This document shows, in pieces, positions 1 through 10,061 of a stretch of DNA of 64,000 nt; positions within the stretch are counted from its first letter, which is position 1; every line of letters starts with the position of its first letter. The translations under genes were made by a program, and so were the position numbers. The notes under the pieces are model-generated. The model searched no databases, was not told where the DNA came from, and saw nothing but the letters and a program-made list of their open reading frames with translations. Origin of the DNA: Burkholderia cepacia. GTDB lineage: Bacteria; Pseudomonadota; Gammaproteobacteria; Burkholderiales; Burkholderiaceae. The DNA lies in the NCBI RefSeq assembly GCF_001039005.1, contig NZ_LDWR01000041.1, forward strand, positions 62,001 to 126,000, written 5' to 3'.

Positions 1-694
<694 letters not shown>

Positions 695-858
695 GAATGT
701 AGAGCCTCCGGACAGGTAAATGACATGATACGCCGAATGCTCCGAACGCCGCGCCTAGGGCGCGACCGGAGCGGGCCGAATGCGCTTGCCGCAGATGCTC
801 AGGGCGTGCGGGATATCGCCGGGGCGCCGCGCGAATCGGGGCGGCACCCCACTTAAAT

Positions 859-1512
859 TCACGGGCGCTTCAGGAGCACCTGATCGATCAGCCCGTACGC
901 CTTCGCATCTTCGCTCGACATGAAGTTATCACGGTCGGTGTCGCGCGCGATTCGCTCGACGTCCTGGCCCGTGTGCTGCGCGAGCAACTGGTTCAGCCGC
1001 TCCTTCAGGTAGAGGATTTCGCGCGCCTGGATCTCGATGTCGGATGCCTGGCCACGTGCGCCGCCGAGCGGCTGGTGAATCATCACGCGCGAGTTCGGCA
1101 GCGCGAAACGCTTGCCCTTCGCACCCGACGCGAGCAGGAACGCACCCATACTGGCCGCGAGCCCCATGCACAGCGTCGACACGTCCGGCTTGATGAACTG
1201 CATCGTGTCGTAGATCGCCATGCCGGCCGACACCGACCCGCCCGGGCTGTTGATGTAGAGGCTGATGTCCTTGTCGGGATTCTCGCTCTCGAGGAACAGC
1301 AATTGCGCGACCACGAGGTTGGCGGTCTGGTCGTTCACTTCGCCGACCATGAACACCAGGCGCTCCTTCAGGAGACGCGAATAGATATCGTACGAACGCT
1401 CGCCGCGGCCGCTCGTTTCGACGACGATCGGCACCAGCCCCAGTGCTTGAGCCTCGAAACCCTGCGGCGCGTTCGAAGCAAGCATGTCCAGCAATTCAGC
1501 GCGAGTGATCAT
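859..1512 (-). CDS. clpP: ATP-dependent Clp protease proteolytic subunit ClpP
   Basis: This serine peptidase forms the tetradecameric barrel that degrades proteins unfolded by ClpX or ClpA in the cytoplasm. Its 217 residues are full length. The nucleophile is Ser121 in GLAASMGAF, the histidine is His146 in MIHQPLGG, and Asp195 fits the third catalytic position by its offset from E. coli ClpP. clpX follows after 164 bases and tig precedes it, all on the minus strand. The N-terminal extension before the mature region is typical of the cleaved ClpP propeptide. The assignment is secure. Confidence 0.98.
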   Translation of the reverse strand: MITRAELLDMLASNAPQGFEAQALGLVPIVVETSGRGERSYDIYSRLLKERLVFMVGEVNDQTANLVVAQLLFLESENPDKDISLYINSPGGSVSAGMAIYDTMQFIKPDVSTLCMGLAASMGAFLLASGAKGKRFALPNSRVMIHQPLGGARGQASDIEIQAREILYLKERLNQLLAQHTGQDVERIARDTDRDNFMSSEDAKAYGLIDQVLLKRP

Positions 1513-1598
1513 TCAATGAACCTTGTTCGAATGGAAAATTGAACGGAAGGAAGCCGCCCGCTCAATCGCCATATTAATGGCAACCGTGCGCTTGACGT

Positions 1599-1640
1599 AA
1601 AAACGGCGTGCAGGCCGTCGCTCCGACAGCCGGCACGCCG
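1599..1640 (-). terminator. Rho-independent terminator after tig
   Basis: The arms CGGCGTGC (1604-1611) and GCACGCCG (1633-1640) pair perfectly. On the minus strand the hairpin is followed by a run of five T (1599-1603). It sits 12 bases beyond the tig stop codon, so it may limit read-through from tig into clpP. Confidence 0.7.
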
Positions 1641-1652
1641 CTAGAGCGACAC

Positions 1653-2999
1653 TTACGCTTGCGACGACGCGCTCGCGAGTGCCTCGAAGCTCACTTCCTT
1701 GTCCGTCACCTTCGCCTTGCCCAGCACGAAATCGACGACGTTGCTTTCAACGACGAACGCTTCCATCTCGGCGAGGCGCTGCTGGTTGGAATAATACCAG
1801 CGGACCACTTCCTTCGGGTCTTCGTAGCTCTTGGCGAACTCGTCGACTTCCGCGCGGATCTGTTCCGGCTTCGCTTCGAGGTTGTTCGACTTCACGAGCT
1901 CGGCCAGCACGAGGCCCAGCTTCACGCGGCGCTCGGCCTGCTCGGCGAACATCTCGGCCGGGATCGGTGCGTCCTTCGCGTTCGGCACGCCGCGCTGCGC
2001 CAGATCCTGGCGAGCCATTTCGACGAGGCGTTGCTGGTCCTGCTCGATCAGCGCCTTCGGCACGTCGAGTTCGGAGATCTTCAGCAGCGCGTCCATCACC
2101 TGGTTCTTGACGATGGACTGCGTGCGGCGCTTCGCTTCGCGTTCGAGGTTTTCCTTGATCTCGCCGCGCATCTTAGTGAGGTCGCCGTCTTCGATGCCGA
2201 GCGACTTCGCGAATTCGCCGTCGATTTCCGGCAGGTGCGGCCACTCGATCTTCTTCATCGTGACCGTGAATTGCGCGGTCTTGCCTGCCACGTCAGCGCC
2301 GTGGTAATCGTCCGGGAACTTCAGGTCGAACGTGCGCGCTTCGCCGGCCTTCAGGCCCAGCGCCGCGGTTTCGAATTCCGGCAGCATGCGGCCTTCGCCG
2401 AGCACGAACGGGAAATCTTCAGCGGTGCCGCCCTGGAACGCGACGTCGTCGATCTTGCCGACGAAGTCGACCGTCACGCGGTCGCCGTTCTTGGCTGCGG
2501 TGTCCGCGCCGCCGTCACCATGGTCGCCGGCTTCGCCGCGTGCGTGGAAGTGCACGCGCTGCTTGCGCAGGATGTCCAGCGTGCGGTCGATTTCGGCGTC
2601 GCTGATCGACGTCGTCGAGCGCTCGACTTCAGCCGTCGCCAGATCGCCGATCTTCACTTCCGGGTAGACCTCGAACGTCGCGTCGAACGCGTACGCATCT
2701 TCAGCCTGCTCCTGCTTCGGCTCGAAGCTCGGCTGGCCGGCGACGCGCAGGTTTTCCGCGCGGCTGATCGTGAAGAATTCCTGGCCGATCTTGTCGCTCA
2801 GCACTTCCGCCTCGACCTGACCCGCGTACTGTTGCGCGACCATCTTCAGCGGCACCTTGCCCGGGCGGAAACCCGGCATGCGCACGTTCTTCGCGAGTTT
2901 CTGAATACGGGCGTCGATTTCCTTCTGCACGGTGTCTTTCGGCAGGGAAATCGTCACGCGGCGTTCAAGCTTGCCGAGGTTCTCAACAACGTTAGCCAT
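1653..2999 (-). CDS. tig: Trigger factor, ribosome-associated chaperone and prolyl isomerase
   Basis: Trigger factor binds the ribosome exit tunnel and shields nascent chains. The 448-residue length is normal. The start chosen is [14 protein letters not shown] at 2999. An open frame continues upstream to 3089, but that extension matches nothing expected of the family. The ribosome-docking motif GFRPGKVP lies near residue 45. An FKBP-type isomerase domain ([12 protein letters not shown] onward) is in the middle, followed by the helical C-terminal chaperone arms. It is the first gene of the minus-strand tig-clpP-clpX group. Confidence 0.97.
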   Translation of the reverse strand: MANVVENLGKLERRVTISLPKDTVQKEIDARIQKLAKNVRMPGFRPGKVPLKMVAQQYAGQVEAEVLSDKIGQEFFTISRAENLRVAGQPSFEPKQEQAEDAYAFDATFEVYPEVKIGDLATAEVERSTTSISDAEIDRTLDILRKQRVHFHARGEAGDHGDGGADTAAKNGDRVTVDFVGKIDDVAFQGGTAEDFPFVLGEGRMLPEFETAALGLKAGEARTFDLKFPDDYHGADVAGKTAQFTVTMKKIEWPHLPEIDGEFAKSLGIEDGDLTKMRGEIKENLEREAKRRTQSIVKNQVMDALLKISELDVPKALIEQDQQRLVEMARQDLAQRGVPNAKDAPIPAEMFAEQAERRVKLGLVLAELVKSNNLEAKPEQIRAEVDEFAKSYEDPKEVVRWYYSNQQRLAEMEAFVVESNVVDFVLGKAKVTDKEVSFEALASASSQA

Positions 3000-3374
3000 G
3001 GCTTCAATCGTCCTAAAATTATTCGAGCGAATCGGGTTTTCCTTGCCGTGCCTGCCTGCGGCATTGCATACGCCGCGCCGGAGCGCCACGCCATCCCTGC
3101 ACGCGCCGAATGGCTAGCGCAAGCGGCTCGGAGCACGGCTTTGGCCGGAAGAATCGACTATTCTAGCAAACAATTTTCCTCACACCGCCAGATCGGCGCG
3201 ATGCGCATGCGTCCCCGCCGTGTCGGCAACCCATTGCACGGCAATGCGCGCGGATCGCCGCTATGCCGAACGCCGTATCCACCACGGGCCCGCCATCCTG
3301 TAAGCTCCGATCGAGGGTGAGGCGCCGTCGCGCCCCCATTATTCTTCACACCAATCACGCCTTCCGGAGACACC
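3000..3374. promoter_or_regulatory. Divergent intergenic region between tig and glycerate kinase gene
   Basis: This 375-base gap has no convincing gene. On the minus strand a good -10-like hexamer TAGAAT lies at 3165-3160, about 160 bases upstream of tig, but I found no matching -35. The glycerate kinase side has a possible ribosome site (CGGAGA) just before its ATG. Confidence 0.35.
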
Positions 3375-4520
3375 ATGCCGCAACACCCGTCCGCGCCTGT
3401 CGTCGTCATCGCGCCCGATTCGTTCAAAGGCTCGCTTTCCGCCGAGCAGGTCGCGGATGCGATCGCCACCGGCATCCGCCGCGCCCGCCCCGATGCGGTC
3501 GTGCGCAGCTGCCCGATGGCCGACGGCGGCGAAGGCACGCTCGACGCGATGCTGGCAGGTGGCGGCACGCGGCGCGCGCTGCGGGTGGCCGGCGCGTCGC
3601 TCGCGGCTCGCGACGCGGCGGTCGGCGTGATCGACGCGCGCACCGCGATCGTCGAAACGGCCGAGATCGTCGGCATTACGGACCCGGTCGGCATGAGCGT
3701 GGCGGTGGATGCGCGCAGCACGCGAGGAATGGGCGAGGCGATCCGCACGCTGCTCGACGACGGCGTGCGCCGCTTCTTCGTCGCGCTCGGCGGCAGCAGC
3801 ACCAACGACGCGGGTGCCGGGCTGCTCGTGGGCCTCGGCCTGCAGTGCTTCGACGCCGGCGGCCAGCCGGTCGAGCCCGTGCCGTCGCGGCTCGCCGACA
3901 TCGCGCGCATCGACGCGTCGGGGCTCGACCCGCGCCTGAAGGAAACGGAATTCATCGGCATGTCCGACGTCGACAACCCGCTGACGGGCGCGCACGGCGC
4001 AACCGCCGTGTTCGGCCCGCAAAAAGGCGTGACGCCGGAGCAGGTTGCGACGCTCGACGCCGCACTCGGCCGCTTCGCCGACCTGCTCGAGGCCGCGCTC
4101 GACCGGCGTGGCCGCGATCTGCCGGGCGCCGGCGCCGCGGGCGGCCTCGGTTTCGCGCTGCACATGCTCGGCGCGCAATTCGAAGCCGGCGCCGAAGTGG
4201 TCGCGCGGCAGGTCGGGCTCGACGCGGCGCTTGCCGGCGCCGACTGGCTGATCACCGGCGAAGGCCGCTCCGACGTGCAGACGCTGCACGGCAAGGCGCC
4301 GTTCATCGCGTGCCGGCATGCGCAGGCCGCCGGCGTGCCGGCGTCGCTGCTGTCGGGCGCGGTCGACCCGGCCGCGCTGCCGCGCCTGTCCGAACATTTT
4401 TCCGGCTGCTTCTCGCCGGCTCCCGGGCCGATCACGCTCGACGTCGCGATCCGCGACGCGGCGAACCTGCTCGCGAACGAAGCGGAGCAATTGACGCGCC
4501 TGAAATACGGCGCACACTGA
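3375..4520 (+). CDS. glxK: Glycerate kinase (type I, GlxK/GarK family)
   Basis: The enzyme phosphorylates D-glycerate, normally to 2-phosphoglycerate, the last step of glyoxylate salvage through tartronate semialdehyde. It has 381 residues, the normal length. The N-terminus APDSFKGSLSAEQVADAI is the family signature. ALGGSSTNDAGAG and the glycine-rich GAGAAGGLGFAL are also visible. A MarR-type regulator begins 62 bases downstream on the same strand and may be co-transcribed. Purine breakdown enzymes about 35 kb away release glyoxylate that this enzyme could help assimilate; that link is inferred. Confidence 0.93.
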   Translation: MPQHPSAPVVVIAPDSFKGSLSAEQVADAIATGIRRARPDAVVRSCPMADGGEGTLDAMLAGGGTRRALRVAGASLAARDAAVGVIDARTAIVETAEIVGITDPVGMSVAVDARSTRGMGEAIRTLLDDGVRRFFVALGGSSTNDAGAGLLVGLGLQCFDAGGQPVEPVPSRLADIARIDASGLDPRLKETEFIGMSDVDNPLTGAHGATAVFGPQKGVTPEQVATLDAALGRFADLLEAALDRRGRDLPGAGAAGGLGFALHMLGAQFEAGAEVVARQVGLDAALAGADWLITGEGRSDVQTLHGKAPFIACRHAQAAGVPASLLSGAVDPAALPRLSEHFSGCFSPAPGPITLDVAIRDAANLLANEAEQLTRLKYGAH

Positions 4521-4582
4521 CCGTTGACCCGAGCGCTCGATACAGGAACAATCGGGCCCGCCCTTTTTCTTCAGGATTCGAC

Positions 4583-5032
4583 ATGAAAGGCCGTCAAGCC
4601 GGGCTCGATCAGTTTCTGACCTATCGCCTCCACGCGCTCACGAAGCGATCCGACCGCGGGATCGGCGAGGTGTATCGGCACAAGCTCGACATCTCGCTGC
4701 CCGAGGCGCGCGTGATCGCCGCCGTCGGCGCCTTCGGTCCGTTCTCGATCATGGATCTCGCGCGCCACACCAATCTCGACAAGAGCCAGGCGAGCCGCGC
4801 GGCCGAAGCGCTGCTGCGCCAGGGGCTGCTCGAGCGCAGCACGAGCGACGAGGATGGCCGGATCGTGCTGATCGCGCTGACCGCCGACGGTCGCGCGCTG
4901 CATCGCAAGATCATGCCGATCGTGCGCAAGTGGAACGACGGCTTGCTCGCATGCCTGTCCGACAGCGAACGCCAGACGTTCGAACGGCTGCTCGACAAGG
5001 TCGTCACGCACGCGACCGAGCGGGACGACTGA
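4583..5032 (+). CDS. MarR-family transcriptional regulator
   Basis: This is a 149-residue winged-helix DNA-binding protein of normal MarR size. The start is the ATG of MKGRQAGLDQF. The recognition region is DLARHTNLDKSQASRAAEAL, followed by the wing STSDEDGRIVLIALT, both typical of the family. The gene follows glycerate kinase and converges with a PanE-type reductase gene. A perfect inverted repeat in that reductase promoter (6261-6282) has the TTG/CAA character seen in many MarR operators, making the reductase a possible target. The ligand is unknown. Confidence 0.9.
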   Translation: MKGRQAGLDQFLTYRLHALTKRSDRGIGEVYRHKLDISLPEARVIAAVGAFGPFSIMDLARHTNLDKSQASRAAEALLRQGLLERSTSDEDGRIVLIALTADGRALHRKIMPIVRKWNDGLLACLSDSERQTFERLLDKVVTHATERDD

Positions 5033-5100
5033 CCCGCATCGCGGGTTTGGCGCCGGCACGCTGCCGAACCCTGCCGGCGGCATTGATCAGATGAATTCGA

Positions 5101-5145
5101 CGGGCCACCCGGGTCGCACCACCAGCGGCGCGGGTGGCCCGCTTT
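5101..5145. terminator. Hairpin between convergent marR and panE-like genes
   Basis: The perfect 11-base arms CGGGCCACCCG (5101-5111) and CGGGTGGCCCG (5131-5141) are separated by 19 bases. Only a short T stretch follows, so it is a terminator-like hairpin serving convergent transcription units rather than a classic intrinsic terminator. Confidence 0.5.
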
Positions 5146-5220
5146 GCATCGTGCGGCGGCGTCGAAAGGTTCGCGGTTCGCCGCCGGGCCGAGGCCGCGC
5201 ATGCAGCGGCCGCTCACGCG

Positions 5221-6219
5221 CTACAGGCCGCTGTTTACCGCGCGCTGGCGCACCAGCCCGAGCACCGCGTCGCAATACGGCGTCGGCACGTCGAGCTTAC
5301 GCCCGAGTTCCGGAAACACGCCGAGGATCGGCCCGATCTCGAGCGAACGCCCTGCCTCGAAATCCTGCAGCATCGACGTCTTGAACGCACCCAGCTTGCG
5401 CGTGACCGCGATCCGCTCGGGCCCGCTCATCCCCGTCGACAGACCGAGCTTCGCGCCGATCGCGCTGGCCTCTTCCATCATCCGCAGCGCGAGATCCTGC
5501 GTGAACGGATCGTCGAGCAACTGCTCGGCCGTCGACCCCGTCAGCGCGCTCAACGGATTCATGTTCATGTTGCCCCACAGCTTCGTCCAGATCTCGGTCC
5601 GGATCGCGGGCGTCGACTCGACGTCGAAACCACCCGCCACAAGCGCTGCGGCAAACCGCGCGGTGGCCGCGTCGAGCCGTGCATCGGGGGCACCGACGAT
5701 CAGCCGGTTGCCGCGGCCGCGGCGCACGACGCCCGGCGCGTCGGTGCTCGACGACAGATGCACGACGCAGCCGATCGCCTGCGCGGGCGGCAGCGCCGCC
5801 GACACGGCGCCGGCCGGATCGACCGCGTCGAGCGGCACGCCGTCGATCGGCCCTTCGAGCCCGTGCGTGAACCACCACGGCAGCCCGTTCATCGCGGCGA
5901 CGATCACGGTGTGCGGCCCGACCAGCGGCGCAATGCGCGCGGCCAGCGCCGGCAGCGCCTGCGCCTTCAACGCGATCACCACGTAGTCCTGCACGCCGAG
6001 CGCGCCCGCATCGTCGCTCGCACGCACCGGAACCGACGAAACAACGCCCGCCTCGTCGATCACGCGCACGCCGTGCGTATTCAGCGCATCGAGCGTTGCG
6101 CCGCGCGCATACGCGCTCACGGTCATGCCGGCCCGCGACAGCGCGGCAGCGAGCAATCCGCCGATCGCGCCCACACCGACCACCGCTGCGCGCACCGACC
6201 CTGAATTCGTGTCGTTCAT
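5221..6219 (-). CDS. Ketopantoate reductase family protein (PanE/ApbA-like 2-dehydropantoate 2-reductase)
   Basis: This is an NADPH-dependent ketoacid reductase of 332 residues. The dinucleotide-binding motif VVGVGAIGG is at residues 13-21. The C-terminal ApbA-type helical domain contains the conserved stretch EIWTKLWGNMNMNPLSALTG. True PanE makes pantoate for coenzyme A, but bacteria often carry several paralogues acting on other 2-ketoacids, so the substrate is uncertain. A LuxR-type regulator lies upstream on the same strand. The promoter region holds a perfect 8+6+8 inverted repeat. Confidence 0.85.
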   Translation of the reverse strand: MNDTNSGSVRAAVVGVGAIGGLLAAALSRAGMTVSAYARGATLDALNTHGVRVIDEAGVVSSVPVRASDDAGALGVQDYVVIALKAQALPALAARIAPLVGPHTVIVAAMNGLPWWFTHGLEGPIDGVPLDAVDPAGAVSAALPPAQAIGCVVHLSSSTDAPGVVRRGRGNRLIVGAPDARLDAATARFAAALVAGGFDVESTPAIRTEIWTKLWGNMNMNPLSALTGSTAEQLLDDPFTQDLALRMMEEASAIGAKLGLSTGMSGPERIAVTRKLGAFKTSMLQDFEAGRSLEIGPILGVFPELGRKLDVPTPYCDAVLGLVRQRAVNSGL

Positions 6220-6260
6220 GATGAAATTCCATCTCCTGGGAGCTGACGAGCATAACGCTC

Positions 6261-6282
6261 AATGGTTGCGGGCACAACCATT
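6261..6282. promoter_or_regulatory. Inverted repeat in the promoter region of the PanE-like gene
   Basis: AATGGTTG (6261-6268) and CAACCATT (6275-6282) are exact complements around a six-base spacer, 42-63 bases upstream of the minus-strand start at 6219. No T-run follows, so an operator is more likely than a terminator. The MarR protein at 4583 or the LuxR protein at 6320 could bind it; this is inference. Confidence 0.45.
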
Positions 6283-6319
6283 TGCATGACGGCGTGCGGC
6301 GCGCCCGCGCTCACCCGCT

Positions 6320-7465
6320 TCAGCGCGGCTCGCCGCCGGCTGCCACCGGCTCGTCGTCGGCCGCGCCGCTCGTCGCGCCAAGCACGCCCGCGATCTGGCT
6401 CTTGTCGTGCATGCCGAGCTTGCGGTACGCGCAGCGCAGATAGTGGCGCACGGTCGTCGGCGAAATCGCCATCTGCTGCGCGACTTCCTTGTGCGAACGC
6501 CCGGCACCGTAATAGCGGATCGCCGCGAGTTCGCGCGGGCTCAACCGGTCGAGCAGCGAGCGTGGCCGCGCCTCGATCTGGAACAGCCCCGCGACGGGCA
6601 CGCACTGGATGCGCAATGCTTCGCCGACGAACGGCTGGCCCGACTGGCGCCGCAGGTGTGCGACGAGGGGCTCCGGCACGCGCGCGCCGACCCATGCCGG
6701 CCATTCGGTGCGCAGCACGTCGTCGAAACCGTGATCGGCATGATGCAGCACGCCGAAGTTGTCGCACAGCGCGCGCGCCGCCGGCGCAACCGCATCGCCA
6801 CGTTCGCGCGTGAGCTGCGCGGCGCGATTGATCGTGAGCGCGGCCGCCAGATGTGGAATCACTTCCTCGAATCGGCGCGCATCGTCGTCGCTGAACGGGC
6901 GATTCAGGCCCTGGCGGTAAATCGACATGAACGTCGTCAGGCCGAAGCGGCGATCGAGCGTGCACACGCACATCAGTTGCGCGAGCCCGTACTTCACGCA
7001 CCAGTCGCGAAACCGCGCATCGAGCCCCGGCTCGACGACCGACAACCGCACCGCGCGACCGTGCGCGCCGTGCAACGTGCGGTGCGCGAGCGGGTCGCAA
7101 TCGCGCACGCGCTTCCAGTCGCTGAAGAACGCGTGAGGCAGGCGGAACAGGAAGCTGTTGTGCATCACCGGGCCGGTCGGCGCATGCGTCGCGACGCCGG
7201 TCCATGCGGCATCGAACGGAACGAGCGCCTGCAGCAGCGAAAAGAAACGGTATTCGAATTCGCCGATGCCGGACTGTGCGGCAACCGCGTACAGGTCGAG
7301 CAGCATTAGCCCGAGTTCGCGCTGCGACGCGTCGCCCCGCGTGACGCCGTCGAAATCGGCACGACGGGACGGCCGTGGCGGCCACGCGAATTCGTCGAGC
7401 ACGATGGCGGCCGGCACGTCGCGCAGCGCATCGAGATCCTGCCCGATATCCGTCGTGATCCTCAC
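6320..7465 (-). CDS. LuxR-family transcriptional regulator
   Basis: This is a 381-residue protein with a C-terminal LuxR/FixJ helix-turn-helix starting near residue 308 (LSPRELAAIRYYGAGRSHKE, then TTVRHYLRCAYRKLGMHDKS). The N-terminal ~300 residues match no sensor domain I can name with confidence and may bind a small ligand. It is transcribed divergently from the porin-MFS-deacetylase operon that starts at 7768, which makes it the likely local regulator. No receiver-domain aspartate signature is visible. Confidence 0.88.
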   Translation of the reverse strand: MRITTDIGQDLDALRDVPAAIVLDEFAWPPRPSRRADFDGVTRGDASQRELGLMLLDLYAVAAQSGIGEFEYRFFSLLQALVPFDAAWTGVATHAPTGPVMHNSFLFRLPHAFFSDWKRVRDCDPLAHRTLHGAHGRAVRLSVVEPGLDARFRDWCVKYGLAQLMCVCTLDRRFGLTTFMSIYRQGLNRPFSDDDARRFEEVIPHLAAALTINRAAQLTRERGDAVAPAARALCDNFGVLHHADHGFDDVLRTEWPAWVGARVPEPLVAHLRRQSGQPFVGEALRIQCVPVAGLFQIEARPRSLLDRLSPRELAAIRYYGAGRSHKEVAQQMAISPTTVRHYLRCAYRKLGMHDKSQIAGVLGATSGAADDEPVAAGGEPR

Positions 7466-7767
7466 CTTCCGCTCCCCTGCCCGATCGGGCTGCTGATGTG
7501 CGCAACGACACCGGCCGATTATAGCGAGCGGCTTTTTTGGCGGGCCACGGTGCCGGAACGGGCATCAACCCCATCCATTTGAACGGTGCGCGACACGTTG
7601 CTGCTGCGCAGCACGCCGCGTCGCGGCATCGCGCTACGTCCAAGCCGCGCACCGCGGGTTTTCCGCACCGTTCATCTGTACGACTGTTCGAAGGTTTTCC
7701 CGCTGCGGACACTGCGTCGCGACAACACCAACGACAAACCGATGCAGGACGGCATGGAGAACCCGAC
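7466..7767. promoter_or_regulatory. Divergent promoter region between LuxR regulator and porin operon
   Basis: This 302-base gap has no supported gene. It must carry the promoters of both flanking units. A 12-base perfect palindrome (TGCTGCGCAGCA, 7602-7613) lies about 155 bases before the porin start, but in such GC-rich DNA it may be chance. Confidence 0.4.
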
Positions 7768-8814
7768 GTGACGAAACCCCGCTTCATCCGCACGGCCGCG
7801 GCCGCCGCGACGCTCGCCGCGTGCAGCGCCGCCGCGCACGCGCAGTCGACCCTCACGCTGTACGGCGCGCTCGACGCCGGCGTGCAATACCTGACGCACG
7901 CCGACGGGCGCCACGCGGCCGTGCAGTTGCAGAACTACGGCATCCTGCCTTCGCAGATCGGGCTGAAAGGCAACGAGGATCTCGGCGGCGGCTGGCGCGC
8001 GCTGTTCAAGCTCGAACAGGGCCTCAACCTCGACGACGGCACCGCGACCGTGCCCGGCTACGCGTTCTTCCGCGGCGCGTACGTGGGCATCGCGGGGCCG
8101 GTCGGCACCGTCACGCTCGGCCGGCAATTCAGCGTGCTGTTCGACAAGACGTTGTTCTACGACCCGCTCTGGTATGCGTCGTACAGCGGCCAGGGCGTGA
8201 TCGTGCCGATGACCGCGAACTTCATCGACCACTCGGTCAAGTACCAGTCGCCGACGTTCGCCGGCTTCGACGTCGAGGCGCTTGCCGCGACGTCCGGCGT
8301 CGCCGGCAATACGCGCGCCGGACGCGTGCTCGAACTCGGCGGCCAGTACACGAGCAACGGCCTGTCGGTCAGCGCGGTGCTGCACCAGGCGCACGGCGAC
8401 GTGTCGGGGGCCGACGACACGTCGGCGCGACGGCGCGAACTCGGCACGCTCGCCGCGCGCTACGCATTCGCCACCTTGCCGCTCACCGTCTATGCCGGCG
8501 TCGAACGCCTGACAGGCGACCTCGATGCGGCGCGCACGATCGTCTGGGGCGGTGCGCGTTACCTGACGTCGAACGGGATCGGCCTGAACGCGGGCGTGTA
8601 CCACACCGACTCGCACACGCCGGCGATCGGCCATCCGACGCTCTTCATCGCGAGCACCACGTACGCGCTGTCGAAACGCACCGTCGCATACGTGAACCTC
8701 GGTTACGCGCGCAACAGCGGCCAGAGCTCGCAGACCGTCTACGAATACGACCCGACGCCGCTCGCCGGCGCGTCGCAGTTCGGCGCGATGGTCGGCATGT
8801 ACCACCTGTTCTGA
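7768..8814 (+). CDS. Gram-negative porin (Burkholderia general porin family)
   Basis: This outer-membrane beta-barrel channel has 348 residues. The GTG start at 7768 follows a GGAGA ribosome site and gives a clean signal peptide (MTKPRFIRTAAAA...AHAQ). The mature sequence begins STLTLYGALDAGVQYLTHAD, the usual N-terminal strand of trimeric betaproteobacterial porins. The protein ends in an aromatic-rich strand with a terminal phenylalanine (MVGMYHLF), as needed for BAM insertion. It opens an operon with an MFS transporter 22 bases later and a deacetylase-like enzyme, so it probably admits that pathway's substrate. Confidence 0.92.
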   Translation: MTKPRFIRTAAAAATLAACSAAAHAQSTLTLYGALDAGVQYLTHADGRHAAVQLQNYGILPSQIGLKGNEDLGGGWRALFKLEQGLNLDDGTATVPGYAFFRGAYVGIAGPVGTVTLGRQFSVLFDKTLFYDPLWYASYSGQGVIVPMTANFIDHSVKYQSPTFAGFDVEALAATSGVAGNTRAGRVLELGGQYTSNGLSVSAVLHQAHGDVSGADDTSARRRELGTLAARYAFATLPLTVYAGVERLTGDLDAARTIVWGGARYLTSNGIGLNAGVYHTDSHTPAIGHPTLFIASTTYALSKRTVAYVNLGYARNSGQSSQTVYEYDPTPLAGASQFGAMVGMYHLF

Positions 8815-8836
8815 TTTCCCCACACGAGAACCCGCC

Positions 8837-10045
8837 ATGAAAACCCTGTCCCCGGATGCCGCACTTTCGCACGACGGCCGCGCGTCGACCTTCGCGCGCT
8901 CGACGCTCGTCGCGCTCGTCGTGTTCGCGGCCATCACACCGCTGCTGCTGCTCGTGGCGCCGGCCGTCGCCGGCCAGCTTGCGACGCAGCTCGGGCTGTC
9001 CGCGTCGCAGATCGGCACCTACTTCTTCGTCGAACTCGGTGCGTTCAGCCTCGCGACCGTGCCGTCGTACCTGTGGCTCGGCCGTGTGGACGCGCGCCGC
9101 GTCGCCGCGTTCGCGATCGCGCTGTTCGGCGCGGGCAACCTGCTGACCGCGCTGTGGATGCCGGACTTCACCGTGCTGCTCGCGCTGCGCGCCGTCACGG
9201 CGCTCGGCGGCGGATCGCTGATGGTGCTCTGCATGACGAGCGCGGCAACCAGCGAGAACAGCGACCGCGTGTACGGCCTGTGGGTCGTCGGCCAGTTGAT
9301 CGCGGGCGCGATCGGCCTGTTCTTGCTGCCGCATGTGTTCGCCGCATTCGGGCTGCGCGCGCTGTATGTCGCACTCGCCGCGCTCGCACTGCTCGCGGCG
9401 CCGCTGTCGCGCGGTTTTCCGTCGTCGCTCGGCGTACGGACGGCATCCGCACAAACCGCGCGCGGAAATGCACCGCATACGCCGCGGCATTTCATTGCGC
9501 TCGCGATCGGCGCGGTGCTGACGTTCTATCTCGCGATCGGCAGCGTGTGGACCTTCGCGAGCCGCGCTGCAACGGAAGCCGGGCTCGACCCGCAGTCGAC
9601 CGGCAACGTGCTCGCGATCGCGAGCGTGATGGGGATCGCCGGCGCGGCGCTCGCCTCGTGCGCAGGCGGCCGGCTTGCGCGGCGCGCGATGCTGGCCGCC
9701 GGTTACGCGCTGCTCACGGCCTCGCTCGTCGCGCTCGCCGCGATGCGGCACGCCGGCGGCTACAGCGCGGCGATCTTCGCGTTCAAGTTCGCGTGGACGT
9801 TCGTGCTGCCGTTCATCCTCGCGACCGTCGCGCAGATCGACACGTCGGGCCGCCTCGTCGCAACGCTCAATTTCGTGATCGGCGCCGGCCTCGCGGCCGG
9901 CCCGCTGCTCGCCGGGTTGATGCTCGACGCGGGCGGCACGATGCGCGCGCTGTACTCGGCCGCGACGGCCGTCGCGATTATCTCGTTCGCCGCGCTGCGC
10001 CATCTCGATCGCCGCGCACGCCCTTCCGTTTCCTCCCAACCGTGA
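8837..10045 (+). CDS. MFS transporter
   Basis: This is an inner-membrane major facilitator protein of 402 residues with about 12 hydrophobic segments. The segments run from STLVALVVFAAITPLLLLV near the N-terminus to the final helix before a basic tail (LRHLDRRARPSVSSQP). It lies 22 bases after the porin and 16 bases before the deacetylase-like gene, so the three are almost certainly one operon. The transported substrate cannot be read from sequence; an acetylated amine or amide is inferred from the neighbour. Confidence 0.88.
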   Translation: MKTLSPDAALSHDGRASTFARSTLVALVVFAAITPLLLLVAPAVAGQLATQLGLSASQIGTYFFVELGAFSLATVPSYLWLGRVDARRVAAFAIALFGAGNLLTALWMPDFTVLLALRAVTALGGGSLMVLCMTSAATSENSDRVYGLWVVGQLIAGAIGLFLLPHVFAAFGLRALYVALAALALLAAPLSRGFPSSLGVRTASAQTARGNAPHTPRHFIALAIGAVLTFYLAIGSVWTFASRAATEAGLDPQSTGNVLAIASVMGIAGAALASCAGGRLARRAMLAAGYALLTASLVALAAMRHAGGYSAAIFAFKFAWTFVLPFILATVAQIDTSGRLVATLNFVIGAGLAAGPLLAGLMLDAGGTMRALYSAATAVAIISFAALRHLDRRARPSVSSQP

Positions 10046-10061
10046 CAGGTCACAAACGTCC

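Noticed and set aside
1608-3320. Open frame antisense to tig
   Set aside because: It is a shadow of trigger factor with Arg/Leu/His-rich composition.
7602-7613. Palindrome TGCTGCGCAGCA as a LuxR-type operator
   Set aside because: It is only 12 bases of GC-rich sequence, lies far from the porin start and has no second copy; chance is likely.
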